From Ulota crispa (Eukaryota > Streptophyta > Bryopsida > Orthotrichales > Orthotrichaceae): 64,000 bases of DNA. How positions within the stretch are numbered: the first letter of the stretch is position 1; every line of letters starts with the position of its first letter. The DNA is taken from the NCBI GenBank assembly GCA_963920765.1, contig OY987247.1, positions 4,679,971 through 4,743,970 on the forward strand, read 5' to 3'. Shown here one piece after another: positions 1 through 10,329 of the stretch. The notes beneath the pieces are model-generated. The model did not search any database. It was not told where the DNA came from and saw nothing but the letters and a program-made list of their open reading frames with translations. The position numbers and the translations under genes are program-made.

Positions 1-372
1 AAATTACTCATTAATATAAAGACACCTATTGCATTCACAAAAGTGCATTTTGACTTCTTCAAAAAGGCAACAATGATATTTTACAAATTTTGGACATGTT
101 CATCTCAACATTGAAATTATTATAAAAGGAATTTAGAAGCTTTTCTTGAAATGCTTGTTAGAAGGAAAGATATGCGTATGAATGTTTCCTACATATCCAT
201 GCAATTAATTCTTAAAAGTTCATCACCAATTTTCTTCAATCAATTTTCATATAAAATCATGAATTTTTTACAAAATAATTCACAAAAATTAGGATTTTGG
301 TTTTTAGTAACTAAACTTTAATATGCTTGATTGGGATTGCATAAGAATCGGATATCAACAATATGAGAATAA
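1..372. repeat. Foldback-family arm, partial copy
   Basis: AT-rich sequence matching the right arm of the palindromic foldback family seen intact at 19708-20555. Shared landmarks are the block ending GTTTCCTACATATCCATG near 183-203 and TGCTTGATTGGGATTGCATA near 323-342. The window edge cuts the copy on the left. No coding potential. Confidence 0.7.
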
Positions 373-378
373 AATGTC

Positions 379-380
<2 letters not shown>

Positions 381-410
<30 letters not shown>
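381..410. repeat. AT dinucleotide microsatellite
   Basis: An uninterrupted run of about 15 TA units follows the foldback arm and precedes the GGGTAAAA-type repeat. Simple repeat only. Confidence 0.9.
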
Positions 411-414
<4 letters not shown>

Positions 415-1005
415 TTCTACAATGCATGCAATCTTTTACCATGTGGATAAAAAACATGTGTGGATAAAATCTTGTGCAGGTGAAAAACATGTCTGGGTAA
501 AAAAAATTGTGTATGGAAAAACTTGCATGGATAAAAAATAGCATATGTAAAAATGCATGAGTAAAAAAATGTGTGGGTAAAAAATCAAAAATGTAAAAAA
601 ATTGCGTGAATGATCACTACGTGGGTAAAAAAGTTGTGTAGGTACAAAATAAATAATATTTTTATGTGTGAAAAACAATAATGTTCCTTTTATTGTGTGG
701 GTAAAAAACTCTTTGGGTATAAAACAAAAAATGCTTTAATGCAAGGGAATGTTTGCTAAACAAAGACATATATTTTACTACATGGGTAAAGTTTGAAATT
801 AGAGTGCACGGATAAAAAGTAAGAATTATTTTCTTGTGGGGAAATATTTTTGTGTAATTGGGCTTGAAATGATTTTGCGTCCTGTCATACCAACTGGTGC
901 ATATACTAGTGTATATATTAGAGGTTAGTATTGTAATAGTTTTGTGTGAGTAGGTCAAGCAATCTAAGTTATGAGCATGGTTAAGCATGGATTGAGAGCT
1001 GAAGT
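411..1005 (+). repeat. GGGTAAAA-rich AT repeat, copy 1
   Basis: A degenerate series of short phrases such as GTGGGTAAAAAA and TGTGTGGATAAAA fills this stretch, ending in a block that reads TTTTGCGTCCTGTCATACC near 870-890. The same phrases in the same order occur at 22125-22700, and in inverse orientation at 37215-37336 and 38223-38560. Short reading frames here are rich in Phe, His, Tyr and Thr on the minus strand because of base composition and are not genes. Transposon class unknown; no clear terminal repeats seen. Confidence 0.65.
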
Positions 1006-1205
1006 TGTGAAGGTTAAGCATGGATCAAGAGCCCAAATCAATTGTTAATGTGTCCATAGGACACAAAACATACTAATTCTTTACAATACAAATTTCTTTG
1101 GAATACTAAAAGTGGGCCTACGTTACAATACTTCTAGGTATTGTACAGTACCCTTACATAATGATACGTACATGCCTATTTTGCCATTAAAAAAAAACCA
1201 TAATA

Positions 1206-1445
1206 TATAGTAAAATTGGGGTTTTGTTGTTTTGAATCATAGGTATTGATTCTTATGCAATCCCAACCAAGCATACCATATTCTTATTCTTAAAAACCAA
1301 AATCCCAATTTTGGTGAATTATTTTGTACAAATTTCATGGTTTTATATGAAATTGATTGAAAAAAATTGGTGATTTTTTAGATTTGATTGCATGGATATG
1401 TAAGAAACATCCATACGCATATCTTTCCTTCTAAAAAGAACCTCC
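1206..1445 (-). repeat. Foldback-family left arm, interrupted by the piggyBac element
   Basis: Inverse match to the arm at 1-372 and to the left arm at 19745-19990. It runs directly into the TTAA at 1446. The same repeat resumes at 7002 immediately after the second TTAA (GTAACACAATTATGATCAAC, compare GTAACAAAAATTTTACCAAC at 19996), so the piggyBac element lies inside this older repeat. Confidence 0.8.
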
Positions 1446-4400
1446 TTAACCCTCTAACATCCATGGTCAATTCGTGGGGCGAGCAAGGCCTTTTTTGCAA
1501 TTTTGGGGGAAATGGGCTTAACAAATATTGAGAAGGCTAAGCAAAGATCCAACCGTACCGATGGGTTTAGAGTGCATGGGGTTACTGGTTAGCATCAAAA
1601 TCTGATCATTTTTCGCAATCCTAGGGTGGCATCTGTGTGTCCATATGAAATTCCGTAGAGATATGGCGGTTTAGCTACGGTCCCACAGCATATTTCTTTA
1701 CAACTTCTTCCTTTGGGTTCAGATTGGACCACGTAAGCGGTACTTTAGCGTCTTTACGGTCCCAATTGAGAACACGACGTCACAGGAACGCCATTGCGGA
1801 GCTCTCAATGAGTTCCTTCTTTGCGCACAGAGGACACCTCACAGGTTCAGCTAAACCTGAATTGCTTGGTGACAGGGTTTTAGGGTAACTCTGAAGCTAG
1901 GGTTTGGGAGAGCAGTTTTACAGTCTCTTGAGACGGCGAACCTCTACCAATGAGGCATACTTGACTAAACAAATGCAGCATGCTTCCGGTGCTATATCAA
2001 CTCGTATACCAACAACAACAACAACTACCGAAAGGACCTGTCCAGTGCCAACGTGTTGGTGTGCCAATCATAAACAGAAAAAGCAAAAACATATTGCGAG
2101 GACACAACAATCTTATCACCTTTCTTCAAGTGATCATGCACACAGAGATAGACATCAAAATACATGACTCATGGAGTAGCACAAAGAGAAATAGGGGTGC
2201 ACATAACTAAAGAAGGAGGGTACCCCCTTTCACGAGAGAGTTCAAATAAAAATTTCCAGTGCTGCCCTATTGAATTTGCAAATTTGGTATACTGCCATTC
2301 AGAATGGCGATTTCACCAAGCCATGGTTGGCACTACTAAATTCCTCGCATTTGTTGTGTTTAGAAGAGAGCAATGGCACAACATGCATACAACATGAAAA
2401 CAAAAACTAAACCCAAAATTGACTCCCTAGAAAATATGCTGACGGTGTAGGTCCTGCTTCCACTCCCGCATGTTGGCCGCAGCGCATCCACTCCTGGTCT
2501 TTGGCTGCAACAATGACATGATGAACTAGGCCCTGCAAAATAGAGTATCCGATGTTCAACTAACTGTTACAAACCAAATCTCTGAGCAAACGGAGACAAG
2601 CAACAACAAGCGTCAATTTCCCCAAGTGCCGAATTCAACACTGGCCAAAGCAATGATAGTACTAACTCACCGGTGAGCGATAGAAATTGCCGACACTGCT
2701 ACACCAAATGTCCCAGGGAGTGAAACAACTGGAAGCACTTGAACGTGCACAAACAAACCCTGTCACACTAGGGACAGATTGTGAAGGTCCTGCACTTGCA
2801 TATAGCACACACTCTGCGCAAAGCCGTCTTTTCAGGGATGTGGCAGACTACCGCTTCAAACAATGAAGGCGGGACGTTGCGTTTCCTTGGACCGCTTTGA
2901 TATGCACCAACACCTTGGTATTTGCCGTCCCATCAGCGCGAAAACAACACACAACTGAAAATCTTTATGGATCAAAGGTCTCTCCAGCAACCTCTTCAAA
3001 ATTTGCCTGTGAATTGTATACGCATTAGCAAGTGACGAGTCTAAGCACAAAAAGAATACACAATGCCACCACTTCTTGGTGGCTATCTGTGTACTGTAAT
3101 ATGATTGGGTCTGATCAGCAACATCAACTCCGCCCATCTTCTGCGAGTATAGAATTTGAATTGGCAATGTAGGGACTTCAACAATCCTCTGCCCTGACAC
3201 TCTGCTAGTTACAACTCCGCCTAGAACCATGGGATCAGCGATTGTGGCCAAGAAATACACCCCCTTTGTGTCTTGCCACAAAATTGCAGCCATCCTCCTA
3301 TCTTTGTGGACCCAGATGTGAAGTGTTCCGCGCGGTGGTTCTTGCACGTTGCCCAAGCTTGTGGAAAAGCCTTTCTGTTGCTTCCATGCGGTTCCAACAA
3401 CGTAGAACCCATGAGCAAGCAAGTCGTCAAATAGAAATGGAGAGGTAAAGAAGTTATCGCAAGTGACTATGTACCAATTTCCTTCAAGGCCAGCTGTCAA
3501 GCGATTCACTACCTGCCCTGCCATGCCTATGTGCCCTGGTGCTAAAGTTGGAAGATGGCCGTTGTCCTTCTCCACATAGATCTCCAACTTATAAACATAA
3601 CTAGTAACAGAACACGCCATCACCCAAATCTTGATGCCATGCGTGATTGGTTTGGCAGGAAGGTATTGCTTGAACAAACAAAAACAATTGTTGTAGGCCA
3701 CCATGCACTTGTCAACGGTCACATACGGGGATAGGTTCCAATAATGCTGAAATCTGCTCTCCACATGCTCCAAAATCCACCTGCACTTACCAATCGGGTC
3801 ATATCAAGGGTTCTCTTTATCAGTGACATAGGCAGACTTTGAAGTCATGTGCAAGCAACAAAGGATGTATTCAAACTGCCATCTAGACATGGTGCTCGCC
3901 ACCTCCTTGCAAAACAAAGCCCCATCACCTCTTTTCCAATAATCTCGAATAGCAGATTGCCTTCTAACACCCATGAGGCAACAGATACCGGTGAATTGTC
4001 TGAACTCCGCTAGTGTGATGGACTATGATGCAAAGCTGCCACCTTTCTGCTTCCTGGTCTTGGGATCAATAAACTCAGCATAACTGTTACTCTCCCGAAC
4101 TATTTTTTACTACAGCTCTTCATCCCAAAAGAGACCAAAATAGTCCACGGGCCCCAAAACAGTGTCTGCTAGGAGATGCTCGCTTGCACCAAGAGTCTTC
4201 CCCGTGAATGAGTGCCGACCTAAAAGAGACCATGTCCGGGCATGCCAATTTGCATCTACATACTTCTCATTCAAGTTGCACATCTGAAGTTTTGGTCCAG
4301 AACTGTAAACTCCCAGCTCGCCAAGTAAGGCCATGGGGTCGTCCTCTACCATATTGATGGAACTGGCTCCATTTGAAAATGCACCATGCTCACTTCCTAC

Positions 4401-7001
4401 ATTGGACAAGGCCGGGTCCCAATTGTGGTCAGAGTCACTGTTGGTCAACTCCCAGCCTCGTGCAGCAGCGTCCTCCACACTCCAATGCTGAGGGGTCTGT
4501 GGCATGCAATTGAAATGATCAGTCAGTTAGTCTTGAAGAGAACAAGCATTGAGTTGTTACTAGTAGTGTTGGGTACTTGGGTATGACTAATATAGACCAC
4601 AATAACAAAAAATTCATGTACAAAACGACTGGGGAAGCAACAAAGACCTCGTAGGTGTAGTCCTCACATTAAACAAAATGAATGAGAGCGGTTACAAGAA
4701 AATACCTGAATACCGGAGTTCTTCAAACCAGTGCATGGTGAAGCAAGCCATGTAGACTTTGGGGGTGCCAAATTTGTAGCTTTGATAGGGTCCTACCATG
4801 TAAAGAAAATGTTTATTTAGAACAGCTGAATTTGTACTATTCATGCAAGGTAACAGTTGGGCACTGCAAGCATATGGGAAAGGAGTGTGGAAGCAATTAC
4901 CTGTTGAAGTGGGACAGCGGATGGGAGTTGCGGACCAGGCGTTGGTATAGCCGGAATGAGCAATTCTGCCCTCTGTAAACAGCCAGCATCTGTATCACCA
5001 TAGTCTAGCTTCTCGCAAACACCATGCGGCAGGGATTGAATGCCCAAGTAATGCCCAAAGTCCACCTCAAGCAAGTCAACTCCATTTGATCCCACTTCAC
5101 CTCCCATAACAGTGCCAACAGCAAACAGACAAGGAACCGCAATTAGCTCTCCACCCCATAAAAGATTGCGGAGGAGGACACAAACTCGCGGCACTTCACC
5201 TGAACTTGCTCTTGTGACTGGTGGGAGTAAAGTGCTTGATTCATCTGGCATAGGCAGCATGTCCTCTTCTTGACTATGCATACTCGATGGCTCCACCAGT
5301 GGGACGCAACCCCTACCCCGCCCTATTCCTTGACCTTGCCCTGCTGTCGTAGCGCGCAAATTGCCAGGATCATTTGACGTTGCAGTTGGTTCCGTCTCTG
5401 CAGCACAAGATGCCGCATGTTGCCGACGGGTGTATTTTTTATTTTTTCTGGTGAAGATGGCTCCATTACAGCCCCTTCAACCTGCATGTCCCCAGATGGC
5501 AATTTGACCTTCCTCACATACTTACGCTTTGGCTTGACTCCAACGTCCTTGCTCGCCCCTTCAGCGTGCTTGTCCCCGGCTGGCACTTTCACCTTCTTCA
5601 CGTACTTGCGCTTCGGCTTCACTGCAACGTCCTTGCTACATGGTGCTTGTGGTAAATCCTTGTTACCCTCTCTGCCAACATGCCTCAGAAGGTGGGCAAC
5701 CGCATCGGGTTCTACGTGCGGTGACGAGAAGAGAGCGTCGCTCACAGCCCCTCCTTCAAGCACGTATGCTCTTCTTTCGTGAAAAACGTTTGCCGCATGT
5801 CCAACACCATGAATAACAACGTCACGGAAAGACAATTTCATGCAAGTGGACATGAAGCATTGCTGAGAAGCCATTGTCGCTTCCTTCTTCGCGTTTGGCC
5901 CTCCAACCCAAATGCCTTGCAGAGTGACAATAGAAGAGGTACCACAGTTATGCCCCACGCAAATTTTCCATCGAATCGTAACCTGCTGTACTAGCCGAAA
6001 ATGGATGTGACAGAAGGTACCTGCAATCAAGCAACCCCAGGAGGACTTCAAGCTTCTCGACGAGAAAATGCTGAGTCGTCGCCCAATTTTCCAAGATGGC
6101 ACTTGTGTGCAGAAATTGGGAAGGAGGAGGCAGGGGGCGTGGCCAAACATATCCATCGCAGCGCTGCCTTGATTGCGTTGATGTGGCGACCATATTCCCG
6201 TCCTTCAAGATGCTAGAACTACAGAGGATACGCCTTCAAATCTTGGCCATGAAACCCTTGCAGTTGTGTGACGGTTGTGGGCCTTCAATTCCTCACCCTA
6301 ATTGCAAGATTCCGTATGTTCAGAAGTAGGAAGAATCCGCCAGCGCTTCCAATTGAAACCATCTTACGCCTCTCAACGACTCTAAATGTGCAAACGATTT
6401 CCTGATCCTTCTATCCCAAGATTCAATGCAATTATCCTAAAAACGATTGCAAGGCTGAATGTGCAGATGCTTGTGGCATTGGGCATTTAGTCATGTCTAC
6501 AAAGAGAAATCTCGGTCGCAACTTCTTGCATTGCCTAGAATCAGAGACCGGGACGAGCTTCCCCCTTACGCATAGCGCCTCGGATTTGTGTTTCCCGCAA
6601 CCACTTCAAATTCCCGCCCTTGTTCTATACCCAGCAGAGGATGCGCAAGCAGATTTCAAACGTGAACGTACACATTCCCAAAGCCGGTTCCCAATCCCCC
6701 TTGGGATATGCTGACAGCGTCTAAACACCCAATCAACGCGTATAATTACTCAATCTTTATCGTATTGTACCATCTTTATCCAACATTTCCTATACTTTTT
6801 CCCGGTACCCCTCCATTCTTTCAATTCCCTTGACCACAAGGCACCCCTAAATTCAATGATCATTATCTCAGACCATGCATTGCTAATTTCCCCAGGCATG
6901 TCCTCTTTTTAAAAATCCCAAATTCCATACCATACTCTCCATATTACAAAAAAAGTGCCAAAATTGACCATGAAATGGCCAACCAGACGTTAGAGGGTTA
7001 A
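1446..7001 (-). mobile_element. piggyBac-type DNA transposon with TTAA target duplication
   Basis: A 5.56-kb element bounded by TTAA at 1446-1449 and 6998-7001. Its ends are inverted: CCCTCTAACATCCATGG on the left, and CCCTCTAACGTCTGG as the reverse complement of the right end. They share CCCTCTAAC and then TC, giving a 12-bp terminal repeat with one mismatch. A further subterminal motif CATGGTCAATT occurs near both ends (about 1463 and, inverted, about 6962). TTAA target sites and CCC-initial ends are the signature of the piggyBac superfamily. Inside, a spliced transposase gene on the minus strand retains the family DDD residues but has in-frame stops. The flanks form one continuous older foldback repeat, so the insertion and its TTAA duplication can be read directly. 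Base composition is richer in GC than the surrounding repeats. The element looks structurally whole but coding-dead. Confidence 0.93.
2700..6000 (-). pseudogene. piggyBac transposase gene (DDE_Tnp_1_7 type), decayed
   Basis: Cut-and-paste transposase of the piggyBac family. The main exon runs from 4496 down to about 2705. It contains the family's N-lobe pattern (FWDEEL, MGVRRQSAIRDYW), then VTVDKCM near 3720, TCDNFFTS near 3465 and MGGVDVADQ near 3125, which carry the three catalytic aspartates, then KKWW and LANAY. A Cys/His finger (CAICKC, FTICP, KCFQLFH) follows at 2700-2835 in a shifted frame. Upstream, splice junctions that keep frame join an exon ending at 4901, an exon 4792-4706 (29 codons) and the main exon at 4496, all phase 0. 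A likely 5' exon near 5480-5640 encodes two copies of a basic KPKRKYV(K/R)KVK motif that could bind DNA or direct nuclear import. Breaks: stops at 4112-4110, 4109-4107, 4025-4023 and 3806-3804, a frameshift before the finger, and a stop within it. It should not encode active transposase. The 5' end is uncertain. Confidence 0.9.
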
Positions 7002-7490
7002 GTAACACAATTATGATCAACTAAGAGTTCAATGTAGGGTGTGGTAGGACCAAAATTTGTAAAATAAAAACTTCAATTATTTAACTAACTTTTGTCTTAG
7101 TAAGCATATTGTCATGTTCAAAGGTACAAATATAGTCATAATATATGAGTCAAATAACAAAATTTGATTATCATGAAGAAACATCTATTTTATAAATTTT
7201 GGACATGTTCATCTCAACATTGAAATCATTATAAAAAGAATTTAGAAGCTTTTTTTGGAAATGCTTGTTAGAAGGGAAGATGTGCATTTGGATATTTCCT
7301 ACCTATCTATGCAATCAAATCTCAAAAAATCATTACCATTTTTTTAATCAATTATCATGTAAAACCATGAATTTCAATTAAATTAATTTACCAAAAATAA
7401 GATTTTGGTTTTTAATAATTAAAATTTGGTATGCTTGATTGGGATTGCATAAGAATCAAATACCAACAATATGAGAATAAATGCCATTTA
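7002..7490 (+). repeat. Foldback-family continuation after the piggyBac insertion
   Basis: This continues the repeat interrupted at 1446. It includes the centre of the palindrome and the whole right arm (GGACATGTTCATCTCAACAT near 7201, GCTTGATTGGGATTGCATAA near 7433). With 1206-1445 it makes a foldback of about 730 bp once the transposon is removed. Confidence 0.8.
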
Positions 7491-8551
7491 TATTGTTCAA
7501 TGCCAAAATGGGTCTACGTAACAATACTTCTGGGTACTATACATCTATGACGCCAATGAGAGAGTCAATTCACCCTGGCCAAGGAGGGCTGGGACAAGGA
7601 GGGTGAGAAGTCACCAGAAACTAAAACAATTGACGCAAAGCGCAGGTTTTCAGTATTATTCAAACAAGTGCTTTTTTTATTCATTCATTTTGAAGCCTGC
7701 AAAATGCTTGAGTGTCTCAAAATCTATCAAAATTTAGGTTCAGACCATAAAAGAATGGCTAAGCATAATCTCTCACATATTTGGTAGACATGATATGAAT
7801 AGACAAATGACTTTTCCAGTCACTTGGACAGATTTCCCTCAATTCCCCTCAAAAACACACACTCCTACATCACCAGAGCACACAACACTGCTCATTAACC
7901 CTTAAACGTCATTCCAACTATTTTGTGGCTTCTGAATGATTGAAAAGTGCTCTGACAGTGGAATAACATTGTTTTTCATCTAAGATTCTGTTGGAATATG
8001 AAGAATGCAATCTAGAGCATGTAGATAGATGGCTTTTGCATGCACTATGTTCACAAAAGGGTCCCACTTGCCAATTGAGTAGTAAAGATGCACCATAGTG
8101 TACTATATTTTGAATTTTGAGAATCTTTTTACCAAAACTCAATGAGTTATTAAAATCATGTGTTTTTAGTTTGAGCATAACAAGAATCTAGTTTCTCCTT
8201 GTACTTTAAGATTTTGAAAAAGTTTAAGTTTTGAAAATTTTATTATTGAGTATCTATTACCATGGAATAGTTACTTTTTCTAATTTTACCCATTGGAAGA
8301 AAAATTCCATCATGATGACCCGATAAAAAATTTGGCATAATTGAATACATATTATAATTAATATGCATTTCTTTAGCATTTGCTTCAAAATAATTACAAT
8401 AATTTCAAATTTTCCCCAAAATTTATGAACACTTTTTATACATATAGTATGCACATACCTTCTACTAAAATTATAACATTGAATTTTGATGTTGATTACA
8501 TGGCCAAAATAACTCCTAGAAGATAATTGCAATTCCATGGAATCCCATCCT
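7491..8551. other. Intergenic AT-rich stretch with an orphan TTAA end
   Basis: No gene is recognised. TTAACCCTTAAACGTC at 7895-7910 matches the left end of the 232-bp element at 30481-30712, but I cannot find a partner end before the next element at 8552. It may be a truncated copy. Sequence near 7515-7550 repeats a phrase at 1110-1140 (CTACGT(A/T)ACAATACTTCT). Confidence 0.5.
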
Positions 8552-9460
8552 TTAACCCTTTAATGACCACGCACATTTTCACAAAATCCACTGAAAACAG
8601 GGGCTATAAGCTTAGATTTGGAATTGACTTAAATATGGACCCATTTTCAATAATCCAACCGTACAAATGGGAAGTACACCTTACTTACTGTAAAGCACCA
8701 AAATTTTGGTTAAATCTACTGTTGGAGGTGAAATATTATAATGATTGAGTGAGCCATATGCAAAAAATCTCTTGTGTTTCATTCTTGTTTAGTTTCAAAT
8801 GTTAACCTTTCATGCAAGCTTTGATTGAGAAGAGCCTTACATTTCTAAAAAGCAAACTTTCCCACCTTTCCAACAAAACTAGTTTCACATAGAATAGACA
8901 AAAATAGCAATCACAAGGTGTAGCTAAGTGGACAAAAAGGGTCAAAAAACCCACTTTCTTTGCTACCCTAAAATGGTTCTACAAGAAATTTGATAACTAT
9001 TATGGAAAATCCAAAAGGTGAAAACAATCAAGAATTGGCCTTAAATGTAGGATGACAAATTTTAAAGCCAAAACAACATTTCAGTAGATTTTCAAATATT
9101 ACAATTATACTACTACCATATATGAAAACAATACAAGCATATTTCTTAAGCAATTTGAAATTTTTTTGAATTGTGCAATTGAAATATGATATTCTTCTTG
9201 CATACTTGATGTATTGTGTTGATACTTTGATCCATCTTTGACAAAAATTGAATACATATTTTGAAGCCACGCCATATAAACACCATTATTTATCAACTCA
9301 TATGCCCAATTGCATTGTTATTTTTTAAAATGGATGCAAAATTCTTGTGATCACATGTGTACTTCAAGACCAAATTCCAAATTATTGAGTGATTTCAACC
9401 TACAGGCCAAAAACCACTCCCAGCGACCAAAATATGGTCGCGTGGTCCTTAAAGGGTTAA
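8552..9460. mobile_element. TTAA-flanked non-autonomous element, 909 bp
   Basis: TTAA at 8552-8555 and 9457-9460 bracket ends reading CCCTTTAATGACCACGC (left) and CCCTTTAAGGACCACGC (reverse complement of right), a 17-bp inverted repeat with one difference. The interior is AT-rich with no meaningful coding frame. TTAA plus CCC-initial ends suggest mobilisation by a piggyBac-like transposase; that link is inferred. Confidence 0.8.
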
Positions 9461-10329
9461 AAAACATTACGTACACTTACTACAGAGAAAAAGTCCACGT
9501 GGCACTGCAACTGAACAACTCCAACAACATCCATAAGCCATATCCAAAGCCCATAGCCATATCCAAAGCCAAGTCTTACAATTCAAGCATGCATACCAAA
9601 ACATACTTCGGACAAAGCCACCTGCAGAGAGAGAGAGTAGAAGTACTGTTTTTTGTTTTTTTCTTAAGTTTCTAATATAAAAAAAAGGACAGCATTGAAG
9701 GAACCGAGCATGCTTTGTACAAGTGGAAGGAAAAACAAGACAGTCAAAACACACACACACAGCACAGGCAGGGCTGCTGCATCGTCAGACCCAACACTGA
9801 AGTTGATCCCTTCCTGCTTGCCACGAGCGGCGACTTCTCTGCTCTGCTCGAAATGGCAATTAACAAGGCCTGCCAGCGGAATGGCCACCAGTCGATGTCG
9901 ACCCAAAGAATTGTCCTCCTCGTTGGGGGCTGGAACGGCAGAAAAGGCACTCAGGCTCCGTGGAACTGGCTTGCGATTGCGGTGTGCTATTCTCCCAAAC
10001 TGGTGAACCTTTCTGTCTGTCTCTGTCTGTCTGTCTCTCCCGTCAGCGTTGTTGCCTGCAAAAGTGATAACTTACGGATTGTTGAGTGAGGTGAAACAAT
10101 GCCTTACGGATTGTTGATGTTCGGGATGCAGAAAAAAGGGGCTCCCGAGTCGAGCCTGGCTAAGAAACGCAACCACTCGCAGTCGCCAGTCAATCATCTG
10201 CACGTCATCACCGCTGTGAAGCAGGTGTTGCTATGACATGCACCGTTTCGGCAAACCACGTCTGGGTCTCCACCCCCCACTCACTCGCACCAATTGCTTG
10301 TTGCTAGCAAAGCAAAAGGTCGACGCTCT
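9461..10329. other. 3' flank of the receptor kinase gene
   Basis: No separate gene is recognised. The GC content rises towards the receptor-kinase stop codon at 10330. It contains short CA and TCTG simple repeats (about 9752-9763 and 10010-10040). Part of it is probably the 3' untranslated region of the minus-strand kinase gene; no polyadenylation site was assigned. Confidence 0.5.

Noticed and set aside
411-1005. GGGTAAAA repeat as an LTR or retrotransposon remnant
   Set aside because: No terminal TG/CA direct repeats, primer site or polymerase-like coding sequence; left as an unclassified repeat.
1904-2397. Plus-strand frames of 76-87 codons within the piggyBac element
   Set aside because: No recognisable motif and biased Thr/Gln content; they lie antisense to or outside the transposase exons.
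3804-4112. Reassigned stop codons in the transposase
   Set aside because: All three stop codons occur, there is also a frameshift before the finger, and the host genes use normal stops; simple decay is the better reading.
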